A DNA stretch of 64,000 nt, taken from assembly GCA_034008185.1 (NCBI GenBank), contig CM067081.1, positions 150,132,258 to 150,196,257 of the forward strand, in the 5' to 3' direction. Under the pieces are notes generated by a model. The model was not told the origin of the DNA. It searched no databases and was given only the letters and a program-made list of their open reading frames with translations. Made by a program: the position numbers and the translations under genes. Of the stretch, positions 24,206-38,000 are shown piece by piece. This stretch comes from Gorsachius magnificus (Eukaryota > Chordata > Aves > Pelecaniformes > Ardeidae). Positions within the stretch are counted from its first letter, which is position 1; every line of letters begins with the position of its first letter.

Positions 24206-26422
24206 TTAAATATGTATTTTCATTAACATAATATCTAACAACTTCCTATTAAAACCCAGAGGTAACTTTCTGGAGTCCTCTTGTTGCTTTAACACTTTCT
24301 TACAGTCTGTATCTAGAATCTCCTAAAGCAGCATTTCCTTAAGCTATTTTTCTTGTATGCTCCCCTGCTCCATTAGCTGACTGCAGGGCCCAGGCTGTTA
24401 AACTTACACCTCTATCAAATCTTAAATTTAATCAGGGCTGCTTTTGAGCACCTCAAACTTTTCCCAGTGAAGTATGCCCGAAAACGTGGGAAACAATATT
24501 GCTTGTATCTTTGAAGAGTATCTGTACAGCAGCTATTGTTGTCTGTTAAGGATACCAAAACCAGCTAACGGCTTCACAAAATTGACCGCTCATTCAATTA
24601 CTGTTATTTTTGAGTTGAAATAGTAGGAAACATTTTAATAACATTAGAAACTTTTTGCAAAACTAGAAAACAGATGAGAAGAGTGCTTTTCATAAAAGGC
24701 ATAGGCTGGGAAAGTAGGGCAACAAAGAATACAGTGGAGTTTCTGTAAATCAATATTAGGTATTTAATTGACTGGGAGTCCTCAGTAGAGACTTGTTTGC
24801 AACAGAGCCTCATGGTGAGGGTGAGTTTTTGAAGTTTGGAGCAGCTTTGGCAGCTTTATAGAACTTTAAGACAGACCAGCTATGACTAAAACATGCTCAG
24901 CTAGTTAACTATACAAACGTAATGTTTTTTCCATCTTTCTCTCCATGTGCTGACAGCATTACCATTCTCTCCAGTGTTCTTCTTCCTTCTGGGGTACAAT
25001 GGATCTACCAGTTTATGCAGTTCCTGATACTACATTTCAGTACAACGACTTTCCAATAATAACTTACTCAGCTAAGAGAGGTCATCATTTAAAAGAAGGG
25101 AGTAGCTATGTTAAAGGCTCTCGAGCTACACAACTCCAAATACATTTCAGGATATGCTGTACACTATGTGTATATTTTAATGAGAAGGTTTGGCAGAGAA
25201 GTTTGGCAGAAGGAATTACTGCCAAGTGATTGGATATGGGATATATCTCCAGTTGCTTTGGATTCCCACATCACCATAAAAGCTATTCTTCCCATCCCCC
25301 AATACACCAACTCTCAAGGCAGTCAAATTTATAGCTCAATAAAGTTTTTTATTAAAAATAAAAAGTGTGGCTTTTAAGTACTGCAGTCTTCCAATGTCCT
25401 TATGCCAGGTCTAGATCAGACTGTTGTAGCTGAATATGAAGCTGGGGAGGCTTGGCCCACTTTAGACAGCACTCCTAAGTTAGAGTTTCAAGATCTAAGC
25501 CACCTCTCTTTTTTGTAACAGCTGTTTTTCTATCCTTTCATGAAAAAAAAAAAGAAAAGGAAAGAGGCTAGCATAGAAAAGTTAAATAAATAAATAATGG
25601 CTCACAAAACCACAGTGGAGGAACCACTGCTGGTCCTGCCAATAAAAATGTTCCTTCTCTTCAGGGCTGGCTAAACAACTGAAAGTGTTTCTAATGAACT
25701 GCTGGCAGCACTATCCATCATTGCACTAAATGGATTCATGTCTCCCTAAACTAAGGATAACTATTTATCTATAATGCATGGTCAGAAATTAGGAAGTATT
25801 TAAGCCTTAGAAGTCTAATTCCTCACTTCTCCCCACCTCCTCAAAGCTTGGTTTCATTCAGGCCTCCTTATGTGAAGATGACAAGAGAAGTCTGACTGAT
25901 AGAGAATTTCAAACTCTGTTCCAGCAGTAATGAATCATCTGCATGAGTTTGAAAAATACTTTACCAGACCAGACATCTGCAGTCTGATTTTCAGCATTAC
26001 AACTACCTGATACTATGTTTATCTCTTCCCTCTTTTCTTTCTGTCATTTTCTACACTGACTTGTGTCTTACTTTAAAGTAGATTATAGGCTACCCAAAGC
26101 ACAACGGCACATTCACAAGACACACAAAATAATTGAGTCCCAATAATTGTTTAGGAACTTTGAAGATGCTATTGTGCAAATGACAGTAGTCTACTGCAAA
26201 TGATCAGAAGGGAGAAACATTTTTGAGTTCTAAAGGAAGCGTGAAAGTAATGTAGGTAATGCCTGGTCAGAAGTCACTTCTGAAGGCTCGACTGATTACA
26301 TAGGTAGCTGCTATCTACAGAGACATATTCATACAGCGGTTGTCTTTAGAATGCCAGGGATCAGAGGAGAATTCAGAGATATCAGTAAAACATGCCTACA
26401 AATAATGGAAAGAAACACTTAC

Positions 26423-26583
26423 TTCATCTCCAGGACTTCCTCCAAATGTTTCCTTCTTTCAGCTCGTAGGTTGGTCAAATGGGTTTCCTTCTCAGCCAAA
26501 GACTGTTGTGTAGAGGACAACTTTGCTTTCATTGATTCCAGCTCCTGCTTAACCTTCTCCATGGCCATCATCAACTCTTCTAC
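26423..26583 (-). CDS. ERC1: ERC1 (ELKS) internal coding exon C, 161 bp
   Basis: This is the third consecutive ERC1 exon: 53 codons plus two bases, beginning VEELMMAMEKVKQELESMK and ending HLEEVLEM plus AA of a split codon. The motif KAKLSSTQQSLAEKETHL is characteristic of the ELKS/CAST family. MAMEKVKQELESMK points to ERC1 rather than ERC2, which as I recall has a clearly different stretch here. The acceptor is a long pyrimidine tract ending GTTTTAG|GTA; the donor is a strong GAA|GTAAGTG. The next exon should complete the Lys codon and continue QEALLAAISEKD, but no such sequence appears in the remaining 26.4 kb, so it lies beyond the left edge. No stop or signal peptide is present; the product is a cytosolic scaffold. 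Confidence 0.96.
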
Positions 26584-29500
26584 CTAAAACATTTTTGGGG
26601 AAGATAGAAGGAGAGAAAAAAAAGTGTAATGTGATCAGCTGGAACTTACTACATGTCAATTGGAGCACAAAGGTTACCTGTGCGTGTATACTGCATAACG
26701 CTTCTGTAGACTGGAAGCATCATCTAGTGCTGTGGACAGTACGTCTACACTTAATTGAAGCAACATTACAGTCTGTGAATTAACATAGTCTGGTTACTGG
26801 AATGTTACCATTACAATACCAAATTACAAATCTTCAACCTTCGGTATTTCTATTTTAGAAAATATACCACAAGGATAAAAGGGTAGCCTATATATATTAA
26901 AATTACCCACAAAAATGCTACAAATTAAATGGAATAGACTGATAATATATCAAAAGTATAAAAAGCTTTCTCTATGAATGAGATATATATAATATATTTC
27001 TTAAGAACACCGGTAATGTTTCCGAAACAGGGACAGGACTGGGCTCCCATGAAGATGTAAGTAAGGCTCCTTCCCTCAAAATATCTGTTGAACAATGCTT
27101 ATAGGCATGTTCTGTGATTTAGCAACATAAAAGACATTCAAAGAGTGGCTGATGGCAGACAAGGTGCAGCAGAACAATGCTCTTATCTTCAGCAACTGGG
27201 AAAGGTTCAGAACTAACATGAGTCTAAACTCTAGCATAGATATTACACAAATGAACATAGTCATCTTTCATTTTACACTTGGAGCAGGTTCTGTCTCAGC
27301 TAGAATTTATCATCAATTAACATGCAAAATGACAATAAATGCTCAAGTATAGCTACATGTAACATACAAAAACGCCTGGATATTCTTTCAATAACTTTAT
27401 AATAATGCTTGACGGCACACGTTACTTTCACTGACCTCTTCCATATAGTTTTTCTCTTTCTATCCCAACCAAGTGTTCAAAACAATTTTATAACATGCTT
27501 CAAAAGGGAGAAACTCAGATGCTACTGCTGCTCATAATCAAACGTTTATACACATTTAGTAAGACAATACAGCACTACATTGCATTTATATCCCTGTATA
27601 ACAATCCACTTGTGCTCCATCTTGAAGTGAATTACTGAAATTATATTAAGCTCAGTTTCTACTTAATGTTTTACAAAGAGAGTTTGGCACATCACTCGCT
27701 ATACCAGTGCTAGAGGATGGAAGGTATTGAACATGCCACCCCTTGTTTTAATAAATCCTGTACTTCTAGAGGCAGAGCTAATAACTCAGGATGAACACAG
27801 ATAACAAGATCAGTTTTCATCCTCAGTGACAGAGCAAGAAACACTGCAATTCAAAATTAGCAGATTTATAAAAATCTAGCACAGACATCGTGCAGTGCTT
27901 ACTGCAGAAATCATATCTAGTGCCACTCAAATGCAGCTGACAAGAAGAAGCATTCTTCCTACGCCCAGCAAATTAAGAAAAGTTTTAAATATGCAATTAT
28001 CGAAACCTATTCAAAATGTACAGCGAATAATTCATCCAGCAATCAACAGACCAAAGGAGAATTTAGTGACACACAGTCCAAGCTGGCTAGCATGCATATA
28101 ACCACTAAACTTTTCCTGTTTTATTAGTGTTTAGCGTGCAAAACAAGATCAGAAACTCTGTCAATTTTAAAACAAAGGGAAAACTCCATAAAACAAAACA
28201 GAGAAAAAGATCAGAAAATAACGCAAAGAAAAACTGCAGAAAAAATGAATAGCAAAAATACTACTATAATGAAAAGTGATGCCAAGAAAGAGAAAAATAG
28301 CAACATGCTGGGGAAGTGAAGGCGTGCTAGTGTATCAGCTTCTGCTTCCTTTGGGTGGGTCAGAATTACCTACACCAACATTTTCCTTTAAACTGAGAAG
28401 AAAAGAGGCACACCAACTTCAAACCCCTCTGCTTATAGCAGAAAACAACCTCAAATAAACAAGTCCCCAGCCAACTGCGACAATCAAAACGGCTTGGGTC
28501 AATCTGTCAGTTCCCAAGATAAAACAATCTTTGAAGGAACATAATGAGGTTTGAAAGATTTTTGATATTCTTCATTCCATTCCCAGTCATCAAGATCTGA
28601 AACGCTAACACCAAAGGGCTGGTTTGCTTGATGCAGGTCTGTAGCACAACTACTCTGTGCTGTTAAGAAGCCATGAGGAGGCTAAAGGCCAAGAGCTAGG
28701 CAAAGGCTCCTAGAGCTCGGTGGCAAGATCTAACAGCAGGAGTTACTTTGCAGTAGTGGTTATGGCAGGTACTTCCATCTTTTTCTCATTGCTCTATTTG
28801 GTAATTCTTAGGTTATATTCTATATTTTTGCAGGTTAACAGAAAATTGATCTAATCATGTATTAGGAATGGCTGGAATGCAAGTGGCTTTTAAACTGTGC
28901 CAACAACAGTTCACAGAACTGCCATTACCTTCCGTCCTCTCCATCAAGTGCCATTTGTCATGCAATTTATTAGACAAAATTCACCAAGAGTGATGACTAT
29001 ATTCACAATAAAGATTTCATTGTTCAGATTCATCAAGTTACGGATATTCCATGGGAGCATTTCAATTAAACTTCTACGAAACAAACCAGTTATTTGGCAG
29101 CTTATGAATTTAGTGCACACCTCTATGTATATGTCCCAGTAAGAAGTCCTGTGAGAAATGATACAGGAATATTCACTGGAAGCAAACTGCTTGCAAAGCA
29201 CATCTAATTTAGCCTACACAAAACACTGCAAATCTACCCTTGATTTTTTTTTTTCCCTGAGAGCAACTAATTCTATAATAAAGAAAAAATATTTGCCAAG
29301 AACCAGCATTCTTGGCATGCTGAGACATTTTCAGAGCCATGCTGTTGACATTTTCCATTTAACTGTAGGTAAGCTTGTGCCCTGCCAGTTACAGCTAGAG
29401 CTTCTGCTTCAGAAGGTGTTGAGAGTGCACTCTTGCTCCTCTTTTCTCTCTGCTCAAATGACAGTATATAAAGCAGAGTATATATCTTTGACTATCTATG

Positions 29501-29922
29501 ACTTACCTGTGACTCAATTTTCTGTAGACAGGCCTGAAAGGTCATCGTGTATTCTGAGCAGGATAGATCTGCAGAGAACTTAAATGGAGACTATTTTTTC
29601 ATTGCTTTTAGGCCCTAAGTGACCTGACCAGGTGACAGCTTATCTTTAAGGAAGAACATGAAGCTGAATGAAATTTCCATTAGAGGAGAGTCTTCGTGAG
29701 AGACTGAACAAACTATGCGAAAGAGGGCAAACTGTAAATTAGATCAGTATGGGATTCACAGTGACAAAAAAGGGAAATGTCAACACAGGACAAATTTTTT
29801 ACATAGTATTACATCTCCCTAGAAAGCATGAACACAAGGTGGAGAGAAAAGGCAGTACAACAGAAGCAGCTTATCTACCATGTCAATAGCAGCCTGTAAA
29901 GAAATAGAAGAAATGATATAAT

Positions 29923-29946
29923 AAAAAAAAAAAATAAATAAATAAA
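29923..29946. repeat. A-run with (TAAA)n microsatellite
   Basis: Twelve A followed by TAAATAAATAAA. Low-complexity sequence in the B-C intron, possibly an old retroposon tail, but no body is identified. Confidence 0.85.
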
Positions 29947-31160
29947 CCCCTTTTCGGGAGACTATCTACCATCTTAACCTCCCTGCTCCTACAAACTCTA
30001 ATTTCAGGTTCCTCTGATACAACTGTCAATCAGAAAACAGGCCGTTGCATAGACAGTTACCACACTATCTCTAAGCAGGTTTTCTGGTAAGCTTTTCTGA
30101 CCATTGGGTAATGTGAAGCCAAGGGCTTCCAAACAACTTGTTCAAGTTCCCCAAAAGTCAGTAAAGAGACAGTAAAAGTGAAAAAGGGACTGGATATGCA
30201 AAATATCAATGAGGCTGGAGATCCTACCAACCCCCATACTAGCTGCTGGGAAGATTACTAATAATCAGGATAGGCAAGCTCAAATTCCTACCCGTTATGT
30301 GGGGAGAACTAACGCACTACTGAAAACTTCTGAGACACAGTAGATATTTCAGGCCAGGAAGAAGGCTACATCAACTGATGTGGTTGATATTGGTTGCCTC
30401 TTAAAAATCAGAGCCCAAAGACTCCAATACCTAAGGTCAATCCAGACAGACAGGCTAACTAAAGCAGCCTCAGGATCCCCAAACGCTTCAGCGTGTTTAA
30501 CTTGCAACTTAGAAGCAGCTACTTTTTTCTTCCCGTTGTGAACTTCATCCTCAGTGATGAAGGATCACTTTCAGAGAACTTTTATACTGCACAGAAAATT
30601 GAAAAAGGCCTCCATAGCCTTCTCAGAAAGATAGCTCTAGAGCTTAGTTTCCTGCTTACACCTTGTCAGAGAACCAGAGCAATTTTGGGCTGTCACCCAA
30701 GCAACAAATGCATCATGAATGCTAGTAACATGATGTAATTCGCTACGGTGGTACTGTGCAAAGATAAAAAGGCAATGGACAAAGTCATCAATATGGCAAA
30801 GAAAGGAGCAAAATTCTATGCACTTGAAAAATATTTGCAGTGGCAGAGGATCTATTCTCACTCGTGCAATCCAACTTATATATGCTATGTGCATATAAAG
30901 ATAGAGGAAAAAACTAAAAAATACCCTCCACAGACACTACAAAGGAAAATTTTCTAGTCTTAAGGGACAGGACATGAATGCATCCGTAGTTCAAATGTAT
31001 ATGACTGGCTTAAATAATATTTATTAAGGATAGCAAATCACTGATACACTACTGGAAAAAAAAGTTTTATGTTACTGTTAGATAAGGCTCTTTCCTGCCT
31101 GTATATTAACAATTATCTCTTTGCAGAAGAGACTGTATTTCTCTCCGTTATTAATTTTTT

Positions 31161-32000
31161 CATAGAACCAAGGAATGGTTTGGGTTGGAAGGGACCTTTA
31201 AAGATCATCTAGTCCAAAGCTTCTTGCCATGGGCAGGGGCATCTTTTACTAGATCAAGTTCTTTAAATCCCTGTCCAACCTGACCTTGAAGACTTCCAGT
31301 GATGGGGTATCCACAACTTCTCTGGGCAACCTGTTCCAGTGTGTCACCACGCTCATCATGAAAAATTTCTTCCTTATGTACAGTCTAAATCTAGCCTCTT
31401 TCAGCTTAAAAAGACTGCCCCTTGTCCTGTTACTGCAGGCCTCAGTAAAAAGTCTCTCTCTGTCGTTCTTATAAGCCTTTCTACACTGAAAGGCTGCAGC
31501 AGGGTCTCCCTGAGCCTTCTCTACTCCAGGCTGAACAACCCCAACTCTCTCAGCCTTTCTTCACAGGAGAGGTGTTTCAGCCCTCTGCTCGTTGTCATGG
31601 CCCTCCTCTGGACCCAGTCCAACAGGTCCATCCCTCTCCTGTACTGAGGACTTCAGAGCTGGATGCAATACTTTAGGTGGGGTCTTACCAGAGCTGAGTA
31701 GAGGGGCAGAATCACCTCCCTTGACCTGCTGGCCACGCTTCTTTTGATGCGGCCTCGGATACAGTTGGCCTTCTGGGCTGTGAGCACACATTACTGGTTC
31801 ATGTCCGCTTTTTCATCCACCAGTACGCCCCAAGTCCTTCTTGGCAGGGCTGCTCTCAATCCCTTCATCCCCCTGTCTGTACTGATATTGGGGATTGCCC
31901 CGACCCAGGTGCAGGACCTTGCACTTGGCCTTGTTGAACTTCATGAGGTTTTTCACTGATTCAGCTAAAGTTTCACCCATCCAAATGGTCCAAGGTATCC
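31161..32000 (-). mobile_element. CR1 LINE, avian type, 3'-terminal fragment of about 0.84 kb
   Basis: Read on the plus strand, this is the reverse complement of the 3' end of an avian CR1. It opens with a copy of the terminal unit (CATAGAACC) and the GGTTTGGGTTGGAAGGGACC block, then the well-known antisense phrases about CTGTCCAACCTGACC, GGGCAACCTGTTCCAG, CAGGCTGAACAACCCCAAC and GCAGGACCTTGCACTTGGCC. The insert therefore lies on the minus strand, in the same sense as ERC1, 5'-truncated as CR1 copies usually are. It covers the end of ORF2 and the 3' UTR. Similarity fades over the last 60 bp, so the right boundary is approximate. Several indels break any frame, so it is a dead copy. The plus-strand open frames in it are antisense shadows. 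Confidence 0.95.
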
Positions 32001-35000
32001 GTTAGTCTTGTTATTTTTCCTTCCTCATTTTTTTTTTCTTTTGATCACACAAAAAAAGACTGCACATCAGTCCATAATTAAAAGTCTCAAAGGGCATGAC
32101 AAAGGGACTTGACTATTTCACTAAGAACCCTACTCCAACACTGGAGATACAGTACTTTACTTGGAGCGATACACAGGATACTTACAGTTCAATGTTTAAT
32201 TACATGCCTGAAAACAGACACATTTTTATGTTTCTTTCAGTATATATACAGACACAGTGGGCTATGGAATAGCTGTTTATATTCATTATTGTGTCTCAAA
32301 AGTTCCAGGAAGAATACAAAATGGTGAAGTTTTAGAGAATACGGATACAAATTCCAACACGAACAATTCATTTTCCATGAGCATTGTATAAATCAATCAC
32401 TAGTGATCTTATTTTCAAAACCACCTCAGCAGGCTAACTTGTATATTTAAAATTATTGGCTATCTCAACATAGACCTTCATTGTATAAACAACAAATTAG
32501 CATTACAAGACAAAATGTACTAGAAATCTGTACTTTTGCCCAAAATGAATTAGGCCAGCAAAACAAAAAGTCCTGCAATTACAAGTCAGTAGTAAGAACA
32601 CTACAATAACTGAAAAAAGAATTATAATTTCTCAAAGTGTCACTCACTCTCTCAGAGGACAGTCTCCTACTTTTCTACAGCTCTTGAGCTTTGAAACTAT
32701 TTTTCATTTCCCTGTGTACATTGCTGAAATGATAAAGGGACTGCAACTTTCTGCATTATCTTTTACTTAGTTGAACTGATTAGACTGGAGGACAGACAGA
32801 AGGGAAAGAAATAGACATGAAAAGAAAGACAAAGACAAGAGTTCTGGCTCCATGCAAACTTGTTTGGATCCCAGAAAAATTTCCCAGAACAGATGTTAAG
32901 ACATGGAAAAAGCACAGGCCAGACTTGGGACTTAAGTATGTAATTTAACTGCCTCAAGTAACATATTACAGGGAGAAAGCATTGAGTCTGACATAACTTG
33001 GATTGCCAGCAGGACCAGATGGTTTGCTTAAATCACAAGCTAATAAACCTTTACACAAAATAAGAGGGAAATGAATTATGGCTTCATCATAGCCCTATTT
33101 TTGTTAAAGCAGTAGGGTGGCTTTAGGTACTCTTAAAGACTATATCCAAGACACTTAAATAAATTCTTGGCTATTCTGAAATAAGGGAACAGCTTTCAAA
33201 TTCTTATAGATATTGGGAAAGGTGTTAGCATAGCTTTTTGAGAGCTAAAAATATCAGAGGAAAATGAGAGAAATAAGCAATAACAAGAAAAATCCCGTCA
33301 CCCCCTGCCCCAGATAAAATTAAAATGTAATTTCTGGTTTGTAAGTCAAGGACAGCCCTCAACTAGGAGAGGAGCTGAAAGCTCTGCCACACCGACAGCA
33401 GAAGGGTATAAAGCTGAACGGTTCTGCCCCGCCACACAGGCTGGAGCTCTGGCTCCAATTCAAGCCCCTCTTATTCACCACCAGTGCATGAGTATGCATA
33501 CACCTGTAGGTGGATGGAGGAATGCGTCGTGGCTGCTGGCTTCTCTACTATGGCAATGTAAGTACCACTAATCCTTTTGAAGCAGATACATAAGGGGTTA
33601 AGATCCTTTACCTTCATTTTTCTTCTGTAATTGTAGGCACTATAAAGATACCCTAAGATGAATAGATGTTCACCTAAAGAAAACATTCTTCCCTACACTA
33701 TACATATCACCCTATGGAATGGCTTCAGTTGTTCTGCATGGTCACTATTAATGAACATTGCCATAAGACCCTATGCAGACAAGTGAAAAACATTTTTTGT
33801 TTTTCTTCACTACCCGAAATTCCTTAGTTGAAGATCCTATCTAAAGGCACTCAGAAATAAACACAGCAGAAAACTGTGCAATAATTAAGATGTTTCTATA
33901 CATCACATTTACCTCCATCTCAAAGAGGCATCCAGATTTATAGCACCCCTTTTGCCAAGGTCAACTGTGTATAGTATTAGAGGACTGTGGCAAACTGCAC
34001 ATGGAGAAGAGGAGTTCTGTTGTATTCACAATAAAGAGGAGAGTTAGTGTCAAAACTGTGAAAATAGCTGGTGGATTATCAGTTCTCCAGAGGAAAGGCA
34101 GGCTCTTCTGATGATCTGTAATATACAGCAGTAATTTTAGGGATTAACTTTGTGTTTCTTAACATTAGCGTGTGACTTTAAGTCTTTGTGTTTTTCATAT
34201 TTAGGTTGTTAGGATTTTGTACATTCAGCATCCCTGATAAAATACAGTGTTTTGGTGGCTTAACAGAACTGGTGCCACTGTCCCATTCTTACATTATTAA
34301 CTGGGAAAAAGGAGAGGAGAAGGATAAAGAGAGGAGACAAAAGACTACAGTCTGAAAAGCTGCAGGATCCTGTAGTTGAATGTAAATTTTCTTATCACTG
34401 TGAAAGTGAGATACTTGGACAGCTGATGTCTTTTGTTTCCATGAGTTGGTCTCTCAACAAAAACTTTCATTATAAAAAAAGCATCTGATAAGGAAGAGGA
34501 GTTAATGCTCCAGGCTGCTCCTTACTGTCTCCACTGCTGGCTTTAGGCAATGAAGAGCACTGATATCAGACTGATGGGATGGTACCTGACATTACAGTGT
34601 TACTCCTGTAGAGCCCACAGAAACAGAAGTAAAGGAGTCTTTGTCAAGGAGTACCTTACCTGAGTATCAGTCAAGATTGCTTTTTGCTCATACTCTGAGA
34701 GCACTGAACTCTTGTATGAGGGAGGAGGAATCAAAATTCACATGTGTTTGGAAAAGAGAAAACTCCTGAACCGCCAGACTTCAGGACTGAGTAAGTCACA
34801 GCTGTGTCCTGTTAGGATGTTTGGAGGTAGCTTTGACAGTTGTATCTCCTAAATGAGGGCCTAAGCCATATAAATAAGCAATGGCCTACTGCTGGGACAA
34901 GAGCTCTCGAGAAGGAAGCAATAATTGTCTCTGCTTAAGATATACAAAATATTTGAGTCATGCATGGAAAAAATTCAAGGGATAACCATCTTGAAAAAAA

Positions 35001-38000
35001 ATATCTATTTTTATCACCATTTTAAAATCTCTACAGAGGCAGAGAAACTAGAATTTAGCACATTTAGCACATTCTGCAGAGTTTTGCACACACTCATTTA
35101 GCAATTTGTTACATCCAAGCAAAATCTCTACAACTATGATTAATTCTGATACTCCAGCCACAACTTCACCTTTCTTAGGGTGCATGTACTCTGTGATTGC
35201 TACTAAGGTAGCAGTAGCAATTGAGCCAAAGGAAGCCTTTCAACTCTTACTAATTGCCCAAGGATTTCAGCAGTTTTTCACAAGCTTTCTGTAGATCATG
35301 CTGATCTCCCTTTTGCTGCATTTTGGACAGTTTCAGGTTAACTAGGCTGTGTCACCATGGCAGGCACTTCAGACATAACTGAATAATATTCAAAGTAAAT
35401 ATTTACTGCTGTGCTACACAGCATAGCATAGCTTGTCACTTTATATAGCATTGATTGATTCTCCAAAGAGAAAAATTCTGGGATGACGTATTAACTCACT
35501 ATAAGTAGTGAAAAAATGGTATGCTAATTCCACATACAACTTTAACACTCTTCTCCCAAAAGACATTAAGGATCATGGACGGAAATACATGAAAGCAGAG
35601 TTAACTACGTGAAAGCACGTGCGCTGCCACATGAAGGTTGAACATGTGGCCAACTGAAGTAGTAGTCTCATAGGCAAGCTCAGGAAAGTTTCCACCTCTA
35701 CCAACTTGTGGAAGCAAATCTTTAGCATTGTAGCTAGCAGAAAGCAAATAGCAGAACCTAGACAGAATAACTGAAAAGTAATCCCACCATACTGAGCCAA
35801 TTGAACTGAAATTCAGTGAAGGGTTTGAAGGGATCTGATGGTAAAGAGCAGTACAGCAAAGTCTGGAAGCTTTTGTGTGAGCAGGAAATGTTTCAAAAAG
35901 AAGAGGCATCCTCAATTTAATGAACTTCAAGTCTGTCACTCTCCTGTATTTCCCTAGATAGGAGAATGGTCCGGAAAGGAATAGAGTTTCTTTTCTTGCA
36001 CTTCATGTTTTTTTTTGGGAAAAATCAATTATGTCAGAAAAAGAGTATATATTTTTCAATTTATGAATCTAATGTACAAGTCTTACAAACTTTTCTTATG
36101 CTCTAATCTACATATTATTGTATCGCATTTGCATCTAAGATCACAGATGAAGAATGCAACTGGAAAATGGAAAAGCAATTCCAAATGAAAAATCACAAGA
36201 CTAGATTTAAACAAATACTAACACAAGTATTTGCTTGGGTACTCAGAATTCCAAGCAAATATACATATAACCAAATCTGCATGACTTTCTCCTTCAAACC
36301 AGACTTGAAGGCAAATCAAGATTGATTTTTCTCTTGAGCCACAACAAATAAAATACTATCTAGAGGTAGGTACTTGAGAAAAAAATATGATGGGTAGAGA
36401 GATGTCAGGATAGAGCTTTGTCTAGAAAGAATACTTGACTATAATAAAAGACATAATGTGAAATCAGAATTTATCTACTAAACAATAAGAAGGAATAAAA
36501 ATCCAGGCAAAATGATCTTAAAGTTAGCATTTGCACCAAATTTCTATATAACAGTTTCCATCAGTATTTCTCATTTCATTACATGGAAAGGTAACTTACA
36601 TAGAGAAATGGTCAATGTATATTTAGAACAGACGTTAATTATCCTTTCCATCATCAAATTTTGCCCACTTTGCAACCTTAAATGAGAGCAACAAATCAAA
36701 CAAACCCAAAAGATTTAGAAGTTTTTTCCCCTACAATGTTAGAAAAATACCTCTGTCCCAAAGTCTTCAGGCATGATTTTCTATTAATCATTTTTTTTCC
36801 TATTCATTCTTCTCTACTGGAGGCAAAAAAAAAAAAATCCCTCAAGCCGCCGACTAGGCACAGCTGAACACATCTAAGACAGAAACGAATAAAACTTCCA
36901 CTGCGTTACACCTCTTAAAAGGTACGTTATTGAATACAGAAGGAATTGCATACTGAATCACCCCTCCCATGTAAGGAGTGTGACTCAATACCAATCTGGA
37001 TATTTTTAAAGGAAGAAGCTACATAATCCATTTAAATACCTGAGGAGAAGTAACTTTAGGGAGAAGTAGTGCTTCTAAGACTGCAAACATATTCATTGAC
37101 AAGGACACAGTGCACAGTCAACTCTACCTAGCCAAAATGCTGTCTCGGACCAAAGGAAAATAATGAGACAAAAGAATGAAAAAAACCCCAACTCTTGAAA
37201 AACAATGGCAAGACTATACTTCAGGCTGACAACTGAGTTAAAAAGCTCTTAAAACAATTTATATCAGTAAAATAAATTAAAATATAAGTTTTTAGCATAG
37301 ATTTTTTGTTTAATATGAATTGAATACACAAATGATGTATATACACCCAAAGAGAAGGTAAACTGCTTTGAAAAATCAGCGGCAAGCAACGAGGCTCCAG
37401 CACCTTCACCCCCAAACCATACCTTAGATTACTGCCTTGATCTCCAGTCACTTGGTTTATTAAACTGCTCATTAGGAGATACAGAAGAAGAGACAAAAAC
37501 ATTCATTAAAAGCAAAGTGTTCAGCATCTGTTACAGAGCAGTCAGAATTCTGACATTTCTACAGTGCTCAGAGAGCACCTATAGGTAAGCGGTTCATGAG
37601 AAATTCCACTTTATATTTTCCATTTACAGGGACCTCTAGGAAGTAACTTAATGTGTCAGAATTGTGCTGTGAAATACTTCCAACACTCAACATCTTTTAG
37701 AAAACATTTTAGATCTATTTCAGTAACCAAATGCTCAGCCAAAAGGGTACGTGTTTTAATTTATTTTGCATTTTTAGAAGATAATTCATAGGACAGGGTC
37801 CAATATATAATAATTCTGTTATAAACGTAGTTTCTATTCTTACAAGAAAAGGTAGTCTAAGTAATATACGCTAGAGGGTTAAAACAGGACCAGAACAGCG
37901 GTCTGGTGGAAGTGCAAATGAGGGGTATCATTCAAAACTTGGCTAGAATTTCTGTACTGTAACTTAGGGGTAAGAGAGAAAAGGCTCCTGGAGGCTATAC

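Larger units (their letters stand above)
1..26422 (-). other. ERC1: ERC1 intron following exon C (5' part; runs off the left edge)
   Basis: At least 26.4 kb of intron, AT-rich. It contains an old CR1-family relic (5.1 kb), an LTR-type repeat (5.56-6.36 kb), MIR-like relics (11.6, 14.4, 16.9 and 24.1 kb), a decayed coding relic (15.9-16.5 kb), a long ancient CR1 relic (17.6-18.1 kb), homopolymer tracts and small repeats, each listed separately. In the remaining stretches (about 0.05-5.05, 6.4-11.6, 11.8-14.3, 18.2-22.4 and 24.2-26.4 kb) I see no exon, RNA gene or recognisable element. The open frames there have no family I recognise and no coding-like composition. The longest (plus strand, 923-1399) reads like chance. 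Confidence 0.85.

Noticed and set aside
24999..25380. Plus-strand frames followed by an AATAAA and A-rich stretch near 25338-25370, suggestive of a processed pseudogene
   Set aside because: The translations are not recognisable and the A-rich stretch is interrupted (TTAAAAATAAAAAG), so the evidence is too thin to call a retrocopy.
1..26422. Search for the next ERC1 exon (expected to continue QEALLAAISEKD)
   Set aside because: No minus-strand segment with this coding content and splice sites was found by reading, so the exon is placed beyond the left edge.
29158..29583. 141-codon plus-strand open frame
   Set aside because: No recognisable family, no repeat or exon context, and ordinary intronic composition.
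31339..31959. Plus-strand open frames (102 and 71 codons)
   Set aside because: They are antisense readings of the CR1 LINE fragment, which is on the minus strand.
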